From Acidobacteriaceae bacterium (GTDB taxonomy: Bacteria; Acidobacteriota; Terriglobia; Terriglobales; Acidobacteriaceae): a stretch of 7,396 nucleotides of DNA. A program made the position numbers and the translations under genes. The notes below the pieces were generated by a model. It made no database searches. It saw nothing but the letters and a program-made list of their open reading frames with translations, and was not told the origin of the DNA. Positions within the stretch are counted from its first letter, which is position 1. Each line of letters begins with the position of its first letter. Below are positions 1 through 6,161 of this stretch, in pieces. The stretch is taken from the NCBI GenBank assembly GCA_030039895.1, contig JASHUR010000293.1, forward strand, positions 1 to 7,396, given 5' to 3'.

Positions 1-63
1 GTGACTTGCAGCACGACGGTGGAGGGCCAGAATCGCCGATACTTATGACAACTGGAGCAGTGT
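1..63. other. Left-edge leader, no assignable gene
   Basis: Frame 1 is open from the window edge to a TGA at 46-48, giving only 15 codons. This could be the tail of an upstream rightward gene, but it is too short to judge. The TGA also shows that the stress-protein frame cannot extend further upstream. GGAG at 54-57, six bases before the ATG at 64, is a plausible ribosome binding site. I see no convincing promoter here; the true promoter may lie outside the window. Confidence 0.4.
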
Positions 64-1023
64 ATGGAGCGGCTTGCTCAGGATCGGAACAACGATTGCG
101 ACCTCGCTTGCCCGGAGCAAATTGTGGTTGCAACGGACCTTGCGGATGCCGAGCGGCTTATCCCCTATGCGATTGCTGAGGCGAAGGTCAATCTGGCTGC
201 GTTGACATTTGTTCACGCCATGCAGCCGGATGACACTGCGGAGTCGAAGTCCGGCGTGGCTGCTACACCGAGAGCGAATCACAGTGCGGACATACGAGCC
301 GCGATGGAAGAGATAACAAAGCTGGTGCGCGCGGCGGGAGTGTCCTGCTCGACCGTTGTGAAGTCCGGCCCGGTGGCGGATGTAGTAATTGAAATGATCC
401 GCCGAACCGGCGCCGAACGCTTGCTTGTGGGTACACATGCACGGCAAGGCGTGGACAAGTTCCTGCTGGGCTCCGTTGCACGGAAGCTGCTTGAGAGCGC
501 CGATGTTCCGGTATTCATCGTGGGGCCGCAATGCAAGCAGGCATCTGCCGGGTGGTCGATCAAGAATATTCTTCTTGCGTCCTCTTCCTTAAACAAGAGC
601 ACACCCAAAGCTATTGTTGCGCGTTCTATTGCGCAGCACTGCAATGCACAGCTCACGGTGCTTCATGTGCTTACCCCCGATGAGCACACTACACCAGAGC
701 AACAAAGCACACACGGGCGTTCGGGTACACCGGCAGCTATGCTGCTGCGCCGTTCCGATAATGAAGACGTCGGGCAAAAATTGCTCGCACGCGTTACGGC
801 GGACGATCCGGCCATCGAGATTGTCCGCGTTGCAAATGAGATTTCTGCTGATCTTATTGTTATTGGGGTCCATCACTATCCGTTTCACCTGCCCTTCGGC
901 AAAGAGGCGACGGCCTACAGGGTCCTTGCCTCTGCACCATGCCCTGTTCTGACGCTGAAGAGTGATTCCGCCCTAATTCGGAGACATGCCTTAACCGAAG
1001 CAAGGCACACGGCTGTTCTGTAG
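64..1023 (+). CDS. Tandem-domain universal stress protein (UspA family)
   Basis: A 319-residue cytoplasmic protein made of two UspA-like alpha/beta domains, about residues 17-154 and 165-299. Domain 1 looks competent for nucleotide binding. Its first strand ends in VVATD with Asp25, and it carries a loop of the ATP-binding type G-2x-G-9x-G(S/T), from Gly123 to Gly136-Ser137, with Ala126 in place of the middle glycine. Domain 2 is degenerate: Ser174 sits where Asp25 would be, and the loop is shortened (Gly268 to Gly279-Lys280). Known USPs bind ATP or act as stress-linked regulators; the partner of this one cannot be read from sequence. The ATG at 64 has GGAG six bases upstream and follows an in-frame stop at 46-48, which fixes the start. 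A zinc-ribbon-like gene follows after 28 bp and is probably co-transcribed. The fold assignment is strong; the role is inferred. Confidence 0.9.
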   Translation: MERLAQDRNNDCDLACPEQIVVATDLADAERLIPYAIAEAKVNLAALTFVHAMQPDDTAESKSGVAATPRANHSADIRAAMEEITKLVRAAGVSCSTVVKSGPVADVVIEMIRRTGAERLLVGTHARQGVDKFLLGSVARKLLESADVPVFIVGPQCKQASAGWSIKNILLASSSLNKSTPKAIVARSIAQHCNAQLTVLHVLTPDEHTTPEQQSTHGRSGTPAAMLLRRSDNEDVGQKLLARVTADDPAIEIVRVANEISADLIVIGVHHYPFHLPFGKEATAYRVLASAPCPVLTLKSDSALIRRHALTEARHTAVL

Positions 1024-1039
1024 ACAGGCCGCTGCTTCC

Positions 1040-1046
1040 GGAGGTG
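1040..1046 (+). promoter_or_regulatory. Strong Shine-Dalgarno of the zinc-ribbon gene
   Basis: GGAGGTG, five bases before the ATG at 1052, is a near-perfect anti-16S match. It supports this small ORF as a real gene and fixes its start. Confidence 0.75.
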
Positions 1047-1051
1047 TCCTT

Positions 1052-1312
1052 ATGAAATGCGCGAATCCTCTCTGTGAACATGAAGAACTGTACTTTCGCA
1101 GCGGGACGCTTCACTCGATTGACTGCGCTCCTGCTGAGTACCTGGCGAATGGGCACGTTGTGAGACAGAAGGTGATCTGGCTTTGCGAAGAGTGCAGTGG
1201 GAAATTCATTGTCAATACCTGGAGAGCACCGGGCGAGCAACTCCAACTACGCGAACGGAAGCGGCCATGGATCCACCACGGGGACCGAGAGATTACTCGC
1301 TCAGCGGCCTGA
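1052..1312 (+). CDS. Small zinc-ribbon-like protein of unknown function
   Basis: An 86-residue protein with no signal peptide or membrane segment. It has a cysteine pair Cys3-x4-Cys8 at the N-terminus and a second pair, Cys45-x2-Cys48 (CEEC), 36 residues later. This spacing suits a zinc ribbon in which the two knuckles are joined by a beta-rich segment; a further Cys25 lies between them. The C-terminal 25 residues are basic and polar (RERKR at 67-71) and probably flexible. The strong ribosome binding site at 1040-1046 and the 28-bp gap from the stress-protein gene make a two-gene operon likely. The last 12 bp overlap the 3' end of the convergent ruvC. I do not recognise a named family. Nucleic-acid or protein binding is possible, but zinc binding itself is inferred from the cysteine pattern only. 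Confidence 0.75.
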   Translation: MKCANPLCEHEELYFRSGTLHSIDCAPAEYLANGHVVRQKVIWLCEECSGKFIVNTWRAPGEQLQLRERKRPWIHHGDREITRSAA

Positions 1313-1819
1313 GCATTGCCCTGTCTGCGCGGTAAGCGTCAGTGCATGCTGGATATGACAGATTGCAATGGCCAGAGCATCGGCTGCGTCTGCCGGCTCG
1401 GGCAGAACAGAAAGATTGAGCAGACGTGCGACCATGAACTGTACCTGCTCTTTTTGAGCAAGGCCGTAGCCGGTGACCGTGGACTTAATCTTGAGCGGAG
1501 CATACTCGGCTATGGGCAGCCCTGCGCGCGCTGCCGCCAGCAAAGCGATCCCGCGTATGTGACCAAGTTTGAGAGCAGACTTTGCATTGACGGAGTAGAA
1601 GATCTCCTCAATGGCAACGATGTCAGGGCGATACGACTCGATGAGCGCGCCCAGCTCCGCATAGACCAGAGAGAGCCGCTGAGCAAGCGGCTCCTTTTTT
1701 GGAAGCATGATGCCTCCGGCGCCGAGAGAAACAAGCTGTGGATTGCGGGCAGCATCGTTCCACTCCACAACGCCGTAGCCGGTGCACTCGGTGCCGCAAT
1801 CAATGCCGAAGACGCGCAT
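1301..1819 (-). CDS. ruvC: Crossover junction endodeoxyribonuclease RuvC
   Basis: RuvC is the Holliday-junction resolvase that works with the RuvAB branch-migration complex, nicking two opposing strands symmetrically in the cytoplasm. The 172-residue product matches the usual length (E. coli 173). The four acidic metal-binding residues of the RNase H-like fold are all visible: Asp7 in GIDCG, Glu71 in AIEEIF, and Asp144 and Asp147 in ADAADALAIA. The SALKLGHIRG block (81-90) is also typical. The ATG at 1819 gives the canonical N-terminus directly before the first catalytic Asp. No Shine-Dalgarno is visible upstream, so translation may depend on coupling to thiG, which ends 36 bp earlier on the same strand. 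ruvA and ruvB are not in the window. The 3' end overlaps the convergent zinc-ribbon gene by 12 bp. The gene looks intact and active. Confidence 0.97.
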   Translation of the reverse strand: MRVFGIDCGTECTGYGVVEWNDAARNPQLVSLGAGGIMLPKKEPLAQRLSLVYAELGALIESYRPDIVAIEEIFYSVNAKSALKLGHIRGIALLAAARAGLPIAEYAPLKIKSTVTGYGLAQKEQVQFMVARLLNLSVLPEPADAADALAIAICHIQHALTLTAQTGQCSGR

Positions 1820-1855
1820 GGCTGGAGTGTACCGCAGGCCGCGCGCGCCGGTAAT

Positions 1856-2626
1856 TCATCGCGAGATACCTTCGAGCGGTGAGCTGGCGGTTGCGTAGAG
1901 TTTGCGCGGCATGCGTCCGGCGATGTAGGCCTGGCGACCGGCCAGAACCGCGTGCTGCATGGCCTCGGCCATCAGGATCGGATTGGCTGCTGCAGCGATT
2001 GCAGTGTTCATCAGAACACCGTCCGCGCCCATCTCCATGGCGAGGGCTGCGTCAGAAGCGGTGCCGACTCCGGCATCTACAATGAGAGGGACTTCCGTGA
2101 TTTTTTCGCGCAGGATTTGGAGCGTGGCACGGTTCTGGATGCCGAGGCCACTGCCGATGGGAGCTGCAAGCGGCATGACCGCGGCCGCGCCGGTGTCGAT
2201 TAGGCGGCGCGCAAACACAATGTCATCTGAGGTGTAAGGCAGGACGGTGAAGCCTTCCTTGACCAGGGTGCGCGTAGCTTCAAGTGTCGCTTGAACATCG
2301 GGGTAAAGCGTCGCCTGATCGCCGATGACCTCGATCTTCACCCAGTCGGAGAGGCCGACCTCACGGCCGAGGCGCGCGGCGCGAATGGCTTCGTCTGCGG
2401 TATAGCATCCGGCGGTGTTTGGAAGGAGGAAGTATCGCTGCGGATCGATGAAGTCGAGCAGGGATTCTTTCGAGCGGTCAAGATTTACGCGACGGACGGC
2501 GACGGTGACCATCTCCGCACCGGAAGCTTCAATCGCTGCCTGGGTTTCCGGGCCGTCCTTGTACTTGCCGGTTCCCACGATGAGCCGGGACTGAAAGGCT
2601 TTGCCTGCGATTACGAGGGGTTCCAT
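1856..2626 (-). CDS. thiG: Thiazole synthase ThiG
   Basis: ThiG builds the thiazole phosphate moiety of thiamine from 1-deoxy-D-xylulose 5-phosphate, dehydroglycine and sulfur carried on ThiS thiocarboxylate. The 256-residue product is a full-length (beta/alpha)8 barrel. Lys97 in DWVKIEV is the expected Schiff-base lysine, Glu99 and Asp184 (VDAGVGT) match the known acid/base residues, and GSGLGI (158-163) forms part of the phosphate site. MEPLVIAGKAF is a normal ThiG start, supporting the ATG at 2626. There is no Shine-Dalgarno; the bases just before the ATG read AACCTC. A TACAAT hexamer at 2638-2633 is placed so that transcription could begin at or near the ATG. No thiS, thiF or thiO/thiH lies nearby, and I see no TPP riboswitch in the 61 bp upstream. 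ruvC follows after 36 bp. Confidence 0.97.
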   Translation of the reverse strand: MEPLVIAGKAFQSRLIVGTGKYKDGPETQAAIEASGAEMVTVAVRRVNLDRSKESLLDFIDPQRYFLLPNTAGCYTADEAIRAARLGREVGLSDWVKIEVIGDQATLYPDVQATLEATRTLVKEGFTVLPYTSDDIVFARRLIDTGAAAVMPLAAPIGSGLGIQNRATLQILREKITEVPLIVDAGVGTASDAALAMEMGADGVLMNTAIAAAANPILMAEAMQHAVLAGRQAYIAGRMPRKLYATASSPLEGISR

Positions 2627-2632
2627 GAGGTT

Positions 2633-2638
2633 ATTGTA
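2633..2638 (-). promoter_or_regulatory. Possible -10 element of thiG
   Basis: TACAAT on the minus strand differs from TATAAT at one position. Its downstream edge lies seven bases from the A of the thiG ATG, so a start there would give an mRNA with almost no leader. The -35 region is weak (CGAACA at 2662-2657, 18 bp spacer). Because one AT-rich hexamer can occur by chance, this is only a candidate. Confidence 0.3.
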
Positions 2639-2687
2639 GTGCGGAAATCATCGCGGTGTTCGCGGGCTCAGTCAGGAGTTCGCGGGG

Positions 2688-4211
2688 TTATTTTTCGTGC
2701 GAATTTGGCGTGGCATAACTGCGAGCCCATTCGATGATGCTGCGGACGGCGACCCCGCTGGGGCCTTTGGCGATCCACGGCTTGTCGGCGTCGAGCCAGG
2801 CCAGGGCGGCGATATCGAGATGCACCCAGGGCGTGTCCTCGACAAATTCCTTGAGAAACATGGCAGCGTTTGTGGCTCCGCCGTAGCGCGTAAGGCCGGT
2901 GTTGCGGATGTCGGCAATAGCGGACTGGATCTGGTCGCGGTAGTCGTCTTCGACCGGCAGGCGCCAGAATTTCTCGCCTGAGGTTTCAAGCGCCTGGACG
3001 AAGTGCGCATAAGCGGGCTCGTCGTTGGAGAAGACGCCTGCATTGACCTGTCCAAGAGCGATGGCGACGGCCCCGGTGAGAGTGGCTGCATCGATCAGGT
3101 GGGTTGCGCCGAGCTGCCGTGCGTAGAAGAGCCCGTCGGCCAGAACAAGGCGGCCTTCGGCATCTGTGTTGACGACCTCGATGGATTTACCCGACATGGC
3201 GATTTGAACGTCGCCTGGGCGCTGCGCATTGCCGGAAGGCATGTTCTCAGTAGCACAGATGATGGAGATGATTTTGACCTTTGGTTTGAGCTGCGCAATG
3301 GCGCGCATGGCGGCGATCATGGCGGCTCCGCCCGCCATGTCGTACTTCATTTTTTCCATGCTGTCGGCGGGTTTGAGCGAAAGGCCACCGCTGTCGAATG
3401 TAATTCCCTTGCCTACGAGGCCGAGGACGGGTTCGGCAGGCGCATTGGCCGGCTCATAGGTCATAACAATCAGGGCCGGGGGTTGATCCGAGCCTTGCGC
3501 GACGCCGAGGAAAGCCCCCATCTTCAGCTCGCGCAGTTTCTCTGTGCCGTAAATGTCGCAGCGAAGGCCGAACTCTTCGGCCATCTCGGCGGCTTTCTGA
3601 GCCAGGATGGTGGGAGTCATACGGTTTGCAGGCTCGTTGATCAGCGTACGGGCGAAGTTCTGCGACTCAGCGACGATGATACCTTCGCGCAGGCCGGTTT
3701 CGGCTGCGGCGCGGTCGGATTCGGGAACGATGATTGAGGCTGACGCGATGTTTTGGTCGGTGCGATCAGTGCGGTAAGTGTCCGACTCGAAATCGCCGAC
3801 GATCGCGCCCTCGGCTATCGCGCGGCACGTCGAGGCTATATCGAAATTTGCCGGGGCCACAACGGCGAGCGAGCGTACAGCGCGGGGTTTGGCAAAGCGT
3901 ACTGTGGTTCCCGCGGCTTTGCGCAGGTCGTGCACGGAAAATTTTGCAGCCCTGCCCACTCCGACTAGTAGCAGACGCGCAGCCTTGAGCCCCTGTGGAG
4001 CATGGAGGAGCGATGTCTCATTCGGCGCTGCCTTGAACTCGCCGCTCGTCACAACCCGGTCAGCGGCACGACGCACGGTTTCGTCATTCGTCAGAAGGGC
4101 AATCTTTGGCTTCGCATCCTTTTCTTTATCGGCATTTTGGTCGGCAGCAAACACAACAAGCAGATCGGTTACAAGCGTGGAAGGCCCAGAACTCAGCAAG
4201 TCAAGTTTCAT
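2688..4211 (-). CDS. pepA: Leucyl aminopeptidase, M17 family (PepA)
   Basis: A cytosolic two-metal aminopeptidase that removes N-terminal residues from peptides during protein turnover. The 507-residue product is close to E. coli PepA (503). An N-terminal domain (about 1-165) precedes the catalytic M17 domain (about 175-500). All metal ligands are present: Lys268, Asp273, Asp291, Asp350 and Glu352. The catalytic Lys280 and Arg354 are too, and the family signature NTDAEGRL spans 348-355. Each is offset by two from E. coli numbering, so the enzyme should be active. The ATG at 4211 is preceded by AAAGGG, five bases away, as a modest ribosome binding site. The gene is separated by 134 bp and a hairpin from the upstream secreted-protein gene, and by 61 bp from thiG downstream. 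E. coli PepA also binds DNA in Xer recombination and carAB control; whether this one does cannot be told here. Confidence 0.97.
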   Translation of the reverse strand: MKLDLLSSGPSTLVTDLLVVFAADQNADKEKDAKPKIALLTNDETVRRAADRVVTSGEFKAAPNETSLLHAPQGLKAARLLLVGVGRAAKFSVHDLRKAAGTTVRFAKPRAVRSLAVVAPANFDIASTCRAIAEGAIVGDFESDTYRTDRTDQNIASASIIVPESDRAAAETGLREGIIVAESQNFARTLINEPANRMTPTILAQKAAEMAEEFGLRCDIYGTEKLRELKMGAFLGVAQGSDQPPALIVMTYEPANAPAEPVLGLVGKGITFDSGGLSLKPADSMEKMKYDMAGGAAMIAAMRAIAQLKPKVKIISIICATENMPSGNAQRPGDVQIAMSGKSIEVVNTDAEGRLVLADGLFYARQLGATHLIDAATLTGAVAIALGQVNAGVFSNDEPAYAHFVQALETSGEKFWRLPVEDDYRDQIQSAIADIRNTGLTRYGGATNAAMFLKEFVEDTPWVHLDIAALAWLDADKPWIAKGPSGVAVRSIIEWARSYATPNSHEK

Positions 4212-4345
4212 CGATGCCCTTTCATGGCAGGATTCAAGCTACTTCATTGTATTTCGGTTGATCGAAGCAGAGACGCGGTCATGCAACGGAGGCCCGCAAT
4301 TATGCGCGGGCCTCTGAATACAGATTTAGCGGCGTAGCGGTGGTG
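4212..4345 (-). promoter_or_regulatory. pepA upstream region with possible -10 at 4246-4251
   Basis: This gap on the leftward strand has no ORF of note. In transcription order it holds a GC-rich hairpin (4314-4289), a stretch with no feature I can name, a TACAAT hexamer at 4251-4246 (one mismatch to TATAAT), and a purine-rich AAAGGG before the pepA ATG. The hexamer would place a start roughly 30 bases before pepA. No good -35 is visible at 16-18 bp spacing, so the promoter call is tentative. Confidence 0.3.
4289..4314 (-). terminator. GC-rich hairpin, probable terminator without a U-tract
   Basis: A perfect 9-bp inverted repeat (4289-4297 pairing with 4306-4314, GAGGCCCGC with GCGGGCCTC) encloses an 8-base loop. 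A G-T and a C-G pair (4288/4315, 4287/4316) can extend the stem to 11 bp. It begins 29-32 bp after the stop of the secreted-protein gene and precedes pepA, the right place for a terminator. Neither strand has a run of T after the stem, so it is not a classical intrinsic terminator. It could instead stabilise a 3' end or act as a leader element of pepA. Confidence 0.5.
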
Positions 4346-4795
4346 CTACTTCTGGAAGACCGTCAGCATCATCTGGGACTGCACCTGATTGAGCTGGTTC
4401 AACGTGGTCGCGAATGCCTGCTGATCATCGAGCGATGAACTCTTCATCAGTTCTTTCAGTCTGAAGGATGCACGATCCATCATGATCTGGGCGTCCCTCA
4501 GCTTCTTGGAATGCTCGGTAATATCGGTGTGAATCTTTGCCGTGTAGCTGCGAATTGCCTTCAACGTCGCGGTCGCAGCTGCGTCATCTCCGGCATTGAG
4601 TTGCCGGCTTGCCTTCCAGGCCATCGCGCTCACCAGCCTCGCATACAGATAGCAGCGATCTTTCGGCACTGCCTGTTCTGCTTTCGCAGCAAGAGCGGTG
4701 AGTTCCTGCGCATCGAGATATTTGTCGGGATTTCCGGCAAACGCCTGTGGAGCGCCTATGATTGCCGTAAGAGCAAGAATCAAAACGAACCGCAT
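4346..4795 (-). CDS. Small exported helical protein of unknown function
   Basis: A 149-residue protein starting with a clear Sec signal peptide: MRF, a hydrophobic core (VLILALTAIIG, 4-14) and a likely signal peptidase I site after AFA (residue 20). The mature part of about 129 residues appears almost wholly helical and is rich in Ala, Gln, Lys and Met. It has a single Cys48 in KDRCYLYARLV, and likely helices around 27-42, 47-67, 70-118 and 123-147. It has no lipobox and no further membrane segment, so it should be periplasmic or secreted. I do not recognise the family. The frame is open to an ATG at 4861, but the ATG at 4795 is preferred. It has GGGAGGTG four bases upstream, puts the signal peptide at the N-terminus, and avoids a 20-bp overlap with the TPR gene. 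It lies 46 bp after that gene and is probably in the same operon. Confidence 0.82.
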   Translation of the reverse strand: MRFVLILALTAIIGAPQAFAGNPDKYLDAQELTALAAKAEQAVPKDRCYLYARLVSAMAWKASRQLNAGDDAAATATLKAIRSYTAKIHTDITEHSKKLRDAQIMMDRASFRLKELMKSSSLDDQQAFATTLNQLNQVQSQMMLTVFQK

Positions 4796-4799
4796 AGTG

Positions 4800-4807
4800 C
4801 ACCTCCC
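4800..4807 (-). promoter_or_regulatory. Shine-Dalgarno that fixes the start of the secreted protein
   Basis: GGGAGGTG on the minus strand, four bases before the ATG at 4795, is an excellent anti-16S match. It lies in the 46-bp gap after the TPR stop and decides between the ATG at 4795 and the upstream in-frame ATG at 4861. Confidence 0.8.
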
Positions 4808-4841
4808 GTGGGCGCAACGGAACGTCAGGCTATCAACCTTG

Positions 4842-6161
4842 CTACCTTGTGAGCTCGACAACCCGTTGCCGGGCCTGCCGCTCTTCCTCCGGAAACTTCC
4901 CGGAGGCTGATTCCAGGAACAAGCGATAGAACTTCAAGGCCTGTTCTTTGCGATGCAGATTATCACTTGCTGTTGCTCTTAGGAAGTAGGTAGCTGGAGT
5001 CTCCGTCACATATTTTGATCGCATGGTAAGTGCGTCCAGGGCCAACTGATAGTTGCCGGTCTTGGACGCCGCGAATGCGATCCCACTCCACGTGTCAGGA
5101 TCATCCTGGCGGATTTTTGCTGCATTTTGTAGTAAAACAAGGGCTTCGGCATACTTGCCTTCCCGAATAAGGACCTGCCCTCGATCTGATTCCAATTCGG
5201 GATCGTTGGGGGTGGCAGTGAGCAGATCCTGATAAAGGGTGTCTGCCTGAGCGTAATCGCCTGCGTCTGTGTAGGCGTCTGCCAGCATTCGGGCAATGCT
5301 GCTGTCTTTGGGCTCAAACCGGCGCAGATTCTCAAGTACGCTTACAGCTTCATTTGCCCGCCCTTCGGCACCAAGTAGGGCTGCATATTGCGCATTCAGG
5401 GCGGGGCTGTCCGGATCGCGGGCGAGAGCTGACTTCAGAAGCGGCTCGGCATCTGTGTACTTTTTCTCCTGCATGTACAGGTGGATGAGTCCGGAAATGG
5501 CCTGCGAGGACTGCGGATTCTGGTTGAGAACTTTACGGTAGGCCTGCTCCGCGATGTCCGGGTCCCCGGCGGCCTCGGCGATTTCGGCAGCCAGGAGGGT
5601 GTCGTCGGGGGTCTCGGGAGAGATGCGGAGAGCGCCGACGAGTGCCTGCTTTGCCGTTGCGGGGTCACTCTTGTAGACCAGATGCGCCAGCGCCCGGAGC
5701 GCCTGAGCCTTGGCAGCGGGATTGGGCGGGTTGGGCTGGAGCGCGGCGGCGGCCTCAAGCTGTTCGCGCGCGCCGGGGTCGCCTTCGCTGGCGAGGATGA
5801 GGCCCAGAGCCAGGCGGGACTCGAACTGTTTGGGGTCGGCGGCGATGGCCTTGCGGTACCAATCCTTGGCCTGCGCAGTCTGGCCCTGAGTGTCGGCGCA
5901 GTAGCCCCGGTCGAAGAGTGCACGGGCATCGGTGGGATGGGCCGATAAATAGACATCGAGCAGCGCACTTGCTTTGCTGTATTTATTCGCTGCGATGTCA
6001 GCTTCGATGCCGGTGAGCGGGTTGGCGGGGGTGGGCGGCGGCTGGTCGGAGTCAACTGAGGAAGTGCCCGGCGGGAGCGGTGCGGCCTGCCCTTTGAGGA
6101 TGGGTGAAAAACACAGCGGGAGCGTGAGGCTCCCTATCAGTAGGAAAACTCTGAGACGCAT
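4842..6161 (-). CDS. Exported tetratricopeptide repeat protein
   Basis: A 439-residue protein. Residues 1-26 form a Sec signal peptide (MRLR, hydrophobic core, likely cleavage after GQA). LPLC at 14-17 is a poor lipobox, so a lipoprotein is unlikely. A Pro/Ser-rich linker (27-48) follows. The rest is a chain of about ten or eleven degenerate TPR units from about 50 to 420, with the usual Ala/Gly pattern and Asp-Pro or Asn-Pro turns (for example ADP at 108-110, RDP at 248-250 and TPNDP at 317-321). The repeats form a helical scaffold for protein contacts; the partner is unknown. The ATG at 6161 overlaps the uvrA stop as TAATG, with GAGG at 6169-6166 inside the last uvrA codons, which suggests translational coupling. 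The secreted small protein follows after 46 bp and may be a functional partner, but this rests only on position. Confidence 0.93.
   Translation of the reverse strand: MRLRVFLLIGSLTLPLCFSPILKGQAAPLPPGTSSVDSDQPPPTPANPLTGIEADIAANKYSKASALLDVYLSAHPTDARALFDRGYCADTQGQTAQAKDWYRKAIAADPKQFESRLALGLILASEGDPGAREQLEAAAALQPNPPNPAAKAQALRALAHLVYKSDPATAKQALVGALRISPETPDDTLLAAEIAEAAGDPDIAEQAYRKVLNQNPQSSQAISGLIHLYMQEKKYTDAEPLLKSALARDPDSPALNAQYAALLGAEGRANEAVSVLENLRRFEPKDSSIARMLADAYTDAGDYAQADTLYQDLLTATPNDPELESDRGQVLIREGKYAEALVLLQNAAKIRQDDPDTWSGIAFAASKTGNYQLALDALTMRSKYVTETPATYFLRATASDNLHRKEQALKFYRLFLESASGKFPEEERQARQRVVELTR

Noticed and set aside
1316..1882. A 188-codon rightward ORF opposite ruvC
   Set aside because: It is the antisense shadow of ruvC, whose four catalytic acidic residues and length are intact.
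2658..2686. Direct repeat GTTCGCGGG (2658-2666 and 2678-2686) between pepA and thiG
   Set aside because: Two 9-bp copies 20 bp apart in GC-rich DNA are easily due to chance, with no symmetry or further copies to suggest an operator or attachment site.
3003..3737. A 244-codon rightward ORF opposite pepA
   Set aside because: It lies entirely within the antisense of a gene whose active-site residues are all conserved. No domain is visible in it.
4796..4861. N-terminal extension of the secreted protein to the ATG at 4861
   Set aside because: It would overlap the TPR gene by 20 bp, bury the signal peptide behind 22 residues, and ignore the GGGAGGTG placed correctly for the ATG at 4795.
5481..5948. 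A 155-codon rightward ORF opposite the TPR gene
   Set aside because: It is glycine/valine-rich antisense of the TPR repeats, with no supporting features.
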